Positions 26,101-38,248 of a stretch of DNA of 64,000 nucleotides are shown one piece after another (the first letter of the stretch is position 1; every line of letters begins with the position of its first letter). The position numbers and the translations under genes were made by a program. The notes beneath the pieces were generated by a model that was given only the letters and a program-made list of their open reading frames with translations, made no database searches and was not told where the DNA came from. The stretch is from positions 3,632,501-3,696,500 of the forward strand of contig JBAIZL010000008.1 in NCBI GenBank assembly GCA_036971475.1, written 5' to 3'. The stretch comes from Prosapia bicincta. Lineage: Eukaryota > Arthropoda > Insecta > Hemiptera > Cercopidae.

Positions 26101-29100
26101 ATTGTTTAAAAATATCTACATTATTGTGAAAATATGTTATAATATATATTTATATTGAAAAAAATACAATAAAAATATCAACATTTTACATTCATTTGGA
26201 AGATTGGCCTTGAATGGAGAATACGTTGTAAGCCCGACAACATGGCTGACCAGTGCCTTGCAGTATAAATATTTATGCCGGGCTATGACGGTCACCGATG
26301 TCCAATGACATTATAAAATAAACCCCAGTTAAATGAATAAACATACTAGAAGACAAAATATTATAATGTTTTGCCATTAATTAAACAAAAAGTACAAAAA
26401 ATTGTATTTAAAGGTTATCGGAAAACTGGTTGACTGTTAATGTGTTTAACATGGAAACACATTTATCAATTTAGAGGTGCTGAAGGTTTAATTTTATTTT
26501 ATACATTTTAAAACAATTTCATTGGCTGTCACGGATTTTTATTTTTTAAATTATGATTAATTAAAAGAATTATGTATTATTTTAAAATTATTATTAATGA
26601 CTATTTAATTAAACTCTTTAGATCTAATTTCTTAAAAAAACTTAAGAAATAATTAAACTGTTGACTTGAAATATATTCTTAAATAAATTGAACTACATAA
26701 ATTCTAGTAAAATAAATTACCAGTCTGTCTATGATAAATCGTCTGTACTTCCTGTAATCAGATAAAAGATCAGCTGGCCCCACAGATCGTAGCTTTGCTT
26801 CAATAAACTCCAGATTGAAGTACAGGTTTGAAAACTCTGAAAACATCTCAGCCTCTTTCAAGTGATATCCCAAATAATAGAATATGTAGTTGTCATTTTG
26901 TGGCAGTTTGGAGAAGTCACCATCACATATCTTTTTATAGCAGAATATCAATTTTCTATGTAAATCCTAAAAATAAATGTTTTTAAATTATTCAGATATA
27001 TTTTTAAAACGAATTATAACTTTAATTTTATGTTAAAATTTTATGAGAAACCACTAAAGAACAAAAGCTTACCAATAGACAGCTGGTTTGAGTATTTAGT
27101 CCAAGTATTTACGACAGTCAACAGAAAAATTACAGTGGCATATTGATGACTCAAACCTTTTTAAAAATTATTACGTTTAATGAAATTATAAACTAAGTTA
27201 TGAAGTTAGCAGTATAGTAGAATCTCAATTATCCTAGCCCTGAGTAATCAAAAAAATTTTGGATTAACCAAAGTAGTCTAAAAAAAGTATACAGTAAGTA
27301 ACTACATTGTTGCTTTAGATATACTATAGGGTAACAATGTACAAATGCATTTTTAATTTTACCCCTCCAAAAGCATAAGTAAAATGTAGGAAACAGAAAG
27401 AAAATGTGCTGGTAGTCTAACAGTAAACCTAGCAGTTAGCTGACAGAATATAATTATTGTTGTTTGCCTTAAGCTGTATCAACCCTACCTTATGCCGCTA
27501 CTGATTTGTAACAACACAAACTATTTTGAGATAAAAAAATCTTAAATTAGTGTGTGTGTGTGTGTGTACTGACAGTTACATCACTAGTGTACCACATTCA
27601 GATGGACTGGTCAGTTTTCCCAATTTTGTACAAATAACAATTAATATAATTTTATTTTTTTAAAGTCAATTCTCACTTAAATCAACCAAGAACATTTTTA
27701 TTTCAATTCTTTTTTTATTTTATAATGACAATTAATATAAATATGCATATACATGTTAGAATAACAATATTAAGTGGAAAAATAGAAAGAGAATTTTCTT
27801 GCAATTTTCCATTTCCCTTTCTATGTATGGTGTTGGTCTATTATTTTTGTTTGTTACTATTTATAAGCTTTTTTTTATCGCTAGCATTGTGTTGTATTTT
27901 CTTTTTGCTTTCCTTTAGCATTGTCTGTTTGTGAAGGAATGTTCGGTACCGTTAATCTAGTTTGTTAATTTTATTATTTTCATTGTTTTTTAATCCTGGA
28001 GCATTATTTATGATAGTGTGTGGTATCCATGGCAAAAATTTAAGGTTGTGCAATGGAGGTTTTAATGATAACCAGATGGGGACAAAATTTTTTTTTTTAT
28101 ACATCTTTGAAATGTAACATTTTTATCTATGGGAAAGGTAGCTTAGCCTCAAAGTGCTAGAGTTCAAACATGAAGATATTCAGTTCGAATCCGATCTGGA
28201 CCCCAAATTTTTATAATTTAATTATTGAATAAATATTTGAAAAAACTGTATTAACATCAACTCTCATCCACTATAAGTTTAAAAAAATGTATTTGAATAA
28301 AAAAGTATTTTATTAAAGATTGAAAATTTGTAGAAGATATATATATCAGGAGAGTGTGAGCTAATACAAAGAATTGAAAAATAATTAACAGCGGACAAAG
28401 GAATAAAGTGGTAGATTGCTGTGGTTGGGTTGCTATTTATCTGGTTACCATTTCCTCTTTACAGAAGCAATTAAAATTTTAAGCAATCAACAAATACATA
28501 CATCACATTTCAACAACTCATATAATTTGGGTTTTAAATTTGTGATTGCGAAACCATTTCTTGTTAGAACGTTTCAATTTAATAGGAGAGTAAAGTATTT
28601 GCAGCTTTCTATTATTTCAGTTGCAAATTAATAAATTGTTTGATAGTATTAGCTTTTGGTTTTGTTTTACCCAGACTAACCAAATGTATGACAATTATAT
28701 TCAAACTACTGTCTTAAATCGGATCTCATTTAATATTATATGCTACTATTCTTTAATTTGAGTTAATTGCGTTTTATTAACGGGTTTTAGTAGTATACAT
28801 CGAGTGGACTTAATTATAAACTTGAAAGTGTTTTAGTGTTTAAACTCATTAGTGAACAGTTTTGTACTCTTCACACCTTCAGCTGGTGTTGTATAAAAGT
28901 GACATTACTAAACCAAACTTTAGTAATTGCATTGAACTCTACCAACTATTAAATCTTTATCATTTGTTTTGCTTTAACACACATTAAACTGTTACTTTGG
29001 TTTGTCTAAGGTGGTTCTCTATATTTACTATTATTTAAAAATAATTTACATTTCAATCCTTATTAGTTTGTTAGTTATTAACCTTTCCCAAATATTTTTC

Positions 29101-32100
29101 ATTCTTATAATTTCTGCTACCAAAATTAAACACAGTATTTTATTATTCATGTCATACTGAAAGAAATTTCAAATTAAAAACTTTACGTAAATAACCATCA
29201 TTCCAGGAGTAATAGAAAAGTCACATATAATGGCGATAAACAATTTTGAAAAATAAAGATAAGTAAGTGTTTTTTTTCCTAGGACAATTTTCTCTTGCTA
29301 ATAGACTACAAGTAAAGAGAGTTTTATTGTATGCGGACAATTGATGAAAAAACAATTCAAACGTTAACATTTCAAACATACATAAAAAATACACAGTGAC
29401 TAACCTATATAAATATTGTCTAATGTTAAAAATGTAAATACTGTAATAAAAAAAACAATTATCAAGTTTATCTAGGCATACAGATAAATACAGGTTAAAA
29501 ATAGGTTGTAATGTGTTATCAACAGAATTCTACTATATTTAGGCAATTGTATTCAAGTACCATTTAAACAAGTAATATAAACAAAAAATGTTATTGTTAA
29601 AAGTAAATTCCTACTTGAGTCAACAAAAAATAATGTAATTTTAGTTATTTTTTATTAAATAATTAGAATTAATATACATAAAGTAACATAGCCTATGTGT
29701 TAAAACAGCTGTTCTACCACATAACCTATAATATAAAATCAGTTGTATTATGAAATCAAATGTTATCACTTATTTTAAGCCAAATGGGATGAAATAACTA
29801 AGTGAATAACTTTTTCTCCTTTTGTGAAAAGTGTACCTCCCATATAAGACAAAAATTCATTCATTAAATATAATTAATGAATTAATAATTGGGAAAAACT
29901 ATATTAATACCAAATCAATGGTCATCTACTATTTTTAAAACAATTGAAAATTTGAACAAGATATATTTAAGGAGAATGTGAATTATTTGAAGGATTTGAA
30001 ATGTATTAAGTTGTCATTAGAATATACTACTTTTATCCAAATGGGATGCTGGAGATACTGTATTTAGGTAAAATCATTATGTAAACTGTAAATTAGCAAT
30101 AAAGTAATATATAACCACTTCGCACTTCAACCTCCTATTAATGCAAATTGGACGTAGGTACTCATTGTCTTCAGGCAATATAGAGTGTAAAAACAAATTA
30201 ATACAGAACGTTTTCGATCGCTATGTGGCGATCTTCATCAGTGTCATCAAACGTTCAGATAGTCATAAACTAATGTTAAAGTGATTAATTAAGTTTCATC
30301 GAACGTAATGGACTACAAAATTCAAGAAATTAATACAATTTTAATTTAAAAAAATATATATTATAAAATACTGAGAGAAACTTTAGCCTGCATAGCCCTT
30401 TTATAGAATTAATGACTAAATGACTTTGGTTATTTGTGTAACTTGTAGGTACTTTAAAAATTATATATTATCTTATTGAATATCAATTTACATGTTAATA
30501 TTGTACATCACAATACTTACGCACAGTTCCTCTTTATTCAATGAATTCCTCAAATATTCCAAAAGTAAATCATGAATTCCATACACATAACTGTTTAATT
30601 TTTGGTTCCATTTCCTAACAACTAAATTCTTGCGTACAAATTCTGCCATAACGTCATGTTTTAAGCGATATTCACTTATAGACCACAAAGTTTGTAAAAC
30701 CTTAAAAAAAAAAAAATTAAGTTGCTATAAAAAAATTACTTTCTTAGTCCACAATGGATCAATGTAACATGTTTAAAGTGGGATTATTGCAAAAACACAA
30801 AAAGTATTAAAAACTTTCTAACATATAAAAATTAGCTGCATACTGTTGACAAGAATTCTACAGTTACAGCAAGCAATGGTAACAGAGTAGATGTGTTGCA
30901 TCAACCTCTTACACACTGAGCATGTGTTGCCATGAAGTGAAGATTGTACAAACATTACATTGCAATTTTATTGTTTTTCAAAGTGAGATCAAGTGAATAC
31001 ATTCTTAACATATAAAAATATATCATTCTTAAAAACCGAGGAATATTTTAAAACTATTTGGTTCTGTACAGGAAGTAAAATACGACCATATGAGGGTCAC
31101 TATTTATATTTTGAGCCTTGGCAACACCGATTGTTGTTGGGTATTAATTGATATTTTTATTTGAAAGCTTGACATTTTTAACCATAAAATACATTAGATA
31201 TATTTTAAACAAAGCATTGTTTGTATCGTCTTTAGTCATTTAAGAAGATTGTGTTAGTCAAAAAATGGAATTGTATTGTGAAAACTTTCATGCAATGATT
31301 TATTATGATATCCGAGGTAGATTAACTAGATAACAGTGCACTGATCAACTTAATTCTACTTTTAGTGATGAAGCTCCTTCCTTTGCCACTGTGAAATGCT
31401 GGTATACCGAGTTCAATCGTGGTCGTCATTCTCTTAATGATGAATTTCGTGAAGGTCGTCTAAAGTCAGTTGTTGTTCCTGAAAACATCGACGCTGTGCA
31501 AACTATGATCATCCAAGATCTTCATGTGACATATTGTGAGGTTGAAACATCTTTAGGCATTAGTCCCATTAGCATACATAAAATATTGCATGAACATTCA
31601 GCTGTGAGAAAGGTGTGTTGTCGTTGGATCTCACACAATTTAACAAAAGCCCAAAAAGATGCTTATGTCGATTGGTGTAAAAAAATGATTAAATGATTCA
31701 ATGCTGGTGCTTCTAAAGAGGTGTATAAGATTGTAATAGGTGACGAATTATGGATATATGTTTATGAGAATGAAAACAACAGCCATGGGCTTTTCAAGAC
31801 GAACGAAAGTTGTTCGTGCTCGGAGCATTTCAAAACAAATGGTCTCCTGTTTTTTCAGGATGGTCATGTGGCAACAGTGCCTTTGGAGAAGTGTAAAACA
31901 GTAAATTCTGAATGATATACAACCATTTGTTTGCCAGAAGTCTTTGGTGAAATCAGAAAAACAAACAAGAATTGTCGGATCATCCTCGGAACACCACAAG
32001 CTCCCATACATCTGGTGAAACAACCAGCTTTTTCAACACTTAAAAGATCGAATTGATGGGTCATCTGCCTTACAGTCCTGATTTGGCACCAAATGATTTC

Positions 32101-32614
32101 TTTTTGTTCCTAACTATCAGGGATAAATTGCGAGGATAACGATTCTTGTTGGTAGAAGCTGTTGAAGCATTCGAAAACCAAGTTCTGCAGGTGCCCGATG
32201 CAGACTGGAAAAGATGGTATGAGAACTGATTCCAATGCATTTAAAAGTGTATAAACCTTAAAGGAGAATATTTTGAAAAGCAATAAAGCCACTTTTAACA
32301 AAAAATAGTTTGTATTTATTCTTATGTTCAAAATATAATTAGTGACCCTCGTATATTATACCATTATGTGTAATGTTCACTATAAAGGAACATTTACCAT
32401 TTAAAAAAAACTTGTTAAACAACAAAATTTGAATACATAAATAAATACACACACACACACATATATATGTATATATATTTTTTTTCTCTTCGATTGACAA
32501 AGACCACTGTGTGGTTGAAATATATCATTGTTTAAGTGCTTTTATGTGTTTCTATTTCAAGACTACAGAGTGGACTCTTACCAAGGTAAGTCTGTCAGTC
32601 TCCTAGTTTAAAAA

Positions 32615-32697
<83 letters not shown>

Positions 32698-34468
32698 GTT
32701 AATATATTACTATTTTTGAGTAATTTTATCCACCATTAAGTGCAATAATTTTACCTTGAGTGATGAGGCACCTTTCGGTCGTTGACCATTGTCGAATCAC
32801 TGATTTTTCTCTTTTGCTCATAAGCAGAGAAGAGAAAAATCAGTGATTCGACAATGGTCAACGACCGAAAGGTGCCTCATCACTCAAGGTAAAATTATTG
32901 CACTTAATGGTGGATAAAATTACTCAAAAATAGTAATATATTAACTTCATAAAGTCAGTGCAACGGAAAAACAATGGATAATGTTAAATATCAAGAATAT
33001 ATATATATATTGTAACATTTATAGAATGGGCTATATAATATTATTTAAGAATTGGAAGAATATATTAGAAATAACTCACACAAAATTTAAAAAGAAATTC
33101 ATTAAAAGATTGGTTAGGTTAAAATTGAAACTAAATTAAGGTAAAAGCCTAGAAAGGTTATAAAACGGTTGTAACATATAAACAAGATATTTGAACTGTA
33201 AATGTATAAAGAAATTTGTTGTATCAAATAAAATTTAAAACAAGATAATCTAATAATAATTATATTCAAACAAAATTGTAAATATTAGTAAAATAGGGCA
33301 TAAGTAATTACTTGAAGGAGAAAGTGAAATACGATTGTAAACAATGAGATTGGAAGGTTATGTTTCTATGAATTCGGCTCAAAACACACACAATTCGGAA
33401 ATATCACAAAAGTAAAACACAAAGACACTTCACACACTAATAATATTAATAAAATAAACACTGGAAACTTTGTTAAGGATCGGAAAATTGAAACAGTAAG
33501 TTTCAACCAAAGTTTAACGAAATAAAAACTGGTGAAAACAAACTTGTTGGTATGTCAGCTGTAACACAGATGTGAAAGCAAGAAAGTAGGTCAGTGTGAC
33601 AATCGATTCTAGTGAAGAAAAAGAAAACAAACTAGATTACAGGCAACATGTGTTTTTTGGAGAAGGAGGCGGCCATATGTTTTTCGTTAACGGTGCTAAA
33701 AGTAAAAAGGACGCGTGAGTTGAGTTGGAGGTAGCGTGGGTGACGCTCTAATATGGGACCTGCCAGGACCAGTCAAGATTCTATTTATTTGGAAAGAGTT
33801 CGTCTAAATTATACCGTTTTGTTAAGAAGATTGGCCAAACTAAATTAAGGAGAAGTGAATTACAAAATGTAATACTGTGTTAATATAAAGTGAAGTAAAT
33901 AAAACGAATTTAAGTGTGTAAAAAGTCAAATTTGGAGAGAACGGAATCTTACGTAAGCTAACTGAAATTTCGATATTTGATAAGTTAGTAGCGCTATAAA
34001 AATCAATTTTAATGGACATTACGATAATAAGGAAGTTTAATTTTGTACAATAGAATATCTTGTAGTTAATTAATAGTAAGTAATAAGAAATAATCCAGTT
34101 CAAATAGTTTAGCCTTTTTGCATATTCAAAATTTAAAATATTTCCATCCGGAAAATATTTATTAAAGCTAATTTCAAAATTTAACATTGTTTGTTCAAAA
34201 TTTATTTAATTAACCTAAGAATAAAAAAAATATAGCCCATGCTATAACCCCGAGATATCAAGAGATCTTAAACTAGCCAAGGGTATTAAAATGTTGTAAC
34301 TATAAAAAATTAAAAGAAAATAAGAGTTAGTATATTTTGTTAAAAGTTGTTAAGTTTATTTTTGTTCTGTTTATTGTGTTAATTGTTTACTTGTTGAATT
34401 AATAAATAATTGTAATAAAGAATTTAAATTACAAATGCCTGAGTTGTGTTGTGTTTTATAAATACTTT

Positions 34469-34526
<58 letters not shown>

Positions 34527-37500
34527 TAGATTTTTTAAACTAGGAGACTGACAGACTTACCTTGGTAAGAGTCCACTCTGTAGTCTTGAAATAGAAACAC
34601 AAAAAGCACTTAAACAATGATATATTTCAACCACACAGTGGTCTTTGTCAATCGAAGAGAAATCACAAAAAGAAATATGAGAGAATGAATTAAAATAATT
34701 GTAATCACAGATTGTGTAGAGTAGAAATCAGATGTCACAGATTAAAGATATATATATTGTTTCCATGAACATATGAGTGATTATAGTTTATATAAGTCTG
34801 TCAGGGGAAAAGAGATAAGGCTATTAGGAAAAAAAAAAAAAAATGAATGGATTTATCTGATGTTGAGGTTAGGGGATTCTCTGGACTTGGTATACCACTG
34901 GTATGATAGTTCCCACCTTCTCAGTTCTGAGGGATTGCAATCAGGGGGGAGTGATTTAATTATTTTTGTGGTATAGCAGTCATCAAAAGTTGTGATGTTG
35001 TGACTCGCAGCATGTTGAGCTGTTGGTCTATCCATATTCATAATTTTAACATCATGTCTGTGGTGATGACTTTTGATGACTGCTATACCACAAAAATAAT
35101 TAAATCACTCCCCCCTGATTGCAATCCCTCAGAACTGAGAAGGTGGGAACTATCATACCAGTGGTATACCAAGTCCAGAGAATCCCCTAATTAATTTTTT
35201 TTTCCAAATAGCCTTATCTCTTTTCCCCTGACAGACTTATATAAACTATAATCACTCATATGTTCATGGAAACAATATATATATCTTTAATCTGTGCATC
35301 TGTGACATCTGATTTCTACTCTACACAATCTGTGATTACAATTATTTTATTTCATTCTCTTATATTTCTTTTTGTGTTTTCTCTTCGATTGACAAATACC
35401 ACTGTGTGGTTGAAATATATCATTGTTTAAGTGCTTTTATGAGTTTCTATTTCAAGACTACAGAGTGGACTCTTACCAAGGTAAGTCTGTCAGTCTCCTA
35501 GTCCAAAAAATCTAAATAATCTTTACCAACCAAAACTAACCTAAATATATATATATATATATACACACACACAGTAAACTCCCGATTATCCGTGGAATAG
35601 GGTGGCCCGGCACCGATGGATAACCAAATTCCCCGGATAATCCGCTATGAACGAAGAATACGCAAAACGATCGATAATCGATTATTATACCATAAGTTAC
35701 ACAAATAATGACCCCGGTTAATGCAATTCACAAATAATCTTCAGAGGACAAAATAAATAGGCCTACAGAAAATAATTTAAAATGTCGATGTATTTGACGG
35801 AATATAACATGTTACATTTATATGTTTAACTATTTACAATACATACCTAAGTATATGTCAAAATTAAGTATGTATGTACAAATGCAATTTCCTTTACACA
35901 TAATACAAAAAAATCTGTTACTTTCGTCTTTTTTTGTGAGCATTGATTTAGTTTTAATGTGCAATCTTAAGTTTCTTGAGGACCATTTTGACGCACAGTG
36001 TCTACTTGTGTCACAAAGCCATAAAGATCGATAATGTATATGACAGACAAGGATAATGCATATGTCGTGTCTTAGACTATTTATAGCTGAGATTAGCTGA
36101 CATTTGTTAACAATCTTATGATACTCGTACACATTAGGTTTTCGGGCGTCCAAGCATTTTGTCATTGTCTCTTATATACAGTATAAGCTCGTCCCTTTTA
36201 TTTCGCTGGCCCGAGCCAGGATGATTCCCATTCAATGTAAAAATTAGTACGTACATATTTACATATCTATTCCCTTCATCTTGACTTCTATTAAGCCCTA
36301 TATGTATTTACGTCGTAATTCACCGTTTGGAAATTTAAACACATGAATCTGATTGGAATAAAAATTGGACATTTGTAAAACAATGGCAGACCCCGGATAA
36401 TCCACAAACCGCTTAATCCGCCCACGGATAATCGGGAGTTTACTGTATGTATATATATATATATATATTTTTTTTTTCCTCTTTCTTGACTGAAGAAGAT
36501 CATGTTGATCGAAATATTTCAAATAAAAGTGTATTAAGTGTTTTATATGTGTTCTATATGTGTTTATTTCCAAGAGATTGCAGTTTTGGACTATTGCCTT
36601 TAGGTAAGTCTGTCAGTCTCCTATCAAGTCCAAAAAATTCCTATATATATATATATATATATATATTCTAGATATTTAAAGTTATCCATGTTTTTCCGTT
36701 GCACTGACTTTATGACACTAATAAATCACTAATTTTGAGTAATTTTATCCACCATTAAGTGCAATAATTTTACCTTGAGTGATGAGGTACCTTTCGGTCG
36801 TTGACCATTGTCGAATCACTGATTGTTTTCTGCTGTGGATGCTACGTCCGTGGAGCCGGTGTTTGTAGAAGTTACGCGCACTATTTCTTGATCTGTGTGT
36901 ATGAGGTTTCTGTATAGTATGTCTTCTGTATATGTTGTTTGTAAATTCATTAAGTTGTTGTGTATATTTTTATAAATGTGGTATTTTTCTAGTGAGTTTA
37001 GTTCTATTGGGTTGTTATTTATTTCCAGTATGGTTAGGTTATTTTCGTAATTTGTAATTTCGTGTTTATGGGAAATTAGGTGTGCTGCACATTTGATACT
37101 TTAGAATTTTTATTTTTGAATGCTCTATAATGTTCTTCAAATCTTATTTTAAACGTTCTGGATGTTTTTCCTATGTAAAAAGCGTTACAGTTGTTGCAAG
37201 TGATTTTGTAGATTCCTGATAGGTTATGGTTTTCTGAATTTGTTATGTGGTTTTTGTTACTAAGATATTTTATTATTTTGTTGTTTGGTTTGTAAGTTGG
37301 AGTGTAGTATTCTTTGTTGTATATATTTGTTATTTTTTCTATTTTGTTATTGGTATATTTATATTTTAAATATAACAGGATAACAAACAAAAATTAAATG
37401 AAGAATTAGATAACATTACAAAAATAGCAATAGAAAATGGATACAACAAACACATTATAAAAAATATATACAATAAATTCACAAAAAAACCTAACCTCAA

Positions 37501-38204
37501 CACAACACTACAACCGGAACACGAAAACAATAAAAATAAAAAAATCTACCTAAAATATAAATATACCAATAACAAAATAGAAAAAATAACAAATATATAC
37601 AACAAAGAATACTACACTCCAACTTACAAACCAAACAACAAAATAATAAAATATCTTAGTAACAAAAACCACATAACAAATTCAGAAAACCATAACCTAT
37701 CAGGAATCTACAAAATCACTTGCAACAACTGTAACGCTTTTTACATAGGAAAAACATCCAGAACGTTTAAAATAAGATTTGAAGAACATTATAGAGCATT
37801 CAAAAATAAAAATTCTAAAGTATCAAATGTTGCAGCACACCTAATTTCCCATAAACACGAAATTACAAATTACGAAAATAACCTAACCATACTGGAAATA
37901 AATAACAACCCAATAGAACTAAACTCACTAGAAAAATACCACATTTATAAAAATATACACAACAACTTAATGAATTTACAAACAACATATACAGAAGACA
38001 TACTATACAGAAACCTCATACACACAGATCAAGAAATAGTGCGCGTAACTTCTACAAACACCGGCTCCACGGACGTAGCATCCACAGCAGAAAACAATCA
38101 GTGATTCGACAATGGTCAACGACCGAAAGGTACCTCATCACTCAAGGTAAAATTATTGCACTTAATGGTGGATAAAATTACTCAAAATTAGTGATTTATT
38201 AGTG

Positions 38205-38248
<44 letters not shown>

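Larger units (their letters stand above)
32694..32950. repeat. Near-perfect 257-bp palindrome, PLE family B ends
   Basis: ATGAAGTTAATATATTACTA at the left is matched by TAGTAATATATTAACTTCAT at the right. The pairing runs inwards to AAGAGAAAAATC around a loop of about 14 bases. Each arm has one hammerhead-like motif. No coding part is left, so this is two element ends head to head. Confidence 0.85.
34472..36445. mobile_element. Second copy of the foldback-Tigger composite
   Basis: The block (TA)n, foldback C (34530-35520), (TA/CA)n and Tigger (35572-36445) repeats the order and sequence found at 7962-9933. The spacer CTAAATAATCTTTACCAACC between foldback and Tigger is the same in both. Confidence 0.75.
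36712..38208. mobile_element. Penelope-like foldback, family B, with 657-bp arms
   Basis: ATGACACTAATAAATCACTA at the left pairs with the complement at 38189-38208. Pairing runs through the hammerhead-like motif and the GIY-YIG region to 37368/37553. The 184-bp spacer belongs to the plus-strand reading frame. The right arm with the spacer therefore forms the longer partial element. AT microsatellites flank both sides. Confidence 0.82.

Noticed and set aside
36291..36671. Frames with YIYIYIYI and similar around 36300-36670 and 38202
   Set aside because: Translated AT microsatellites.
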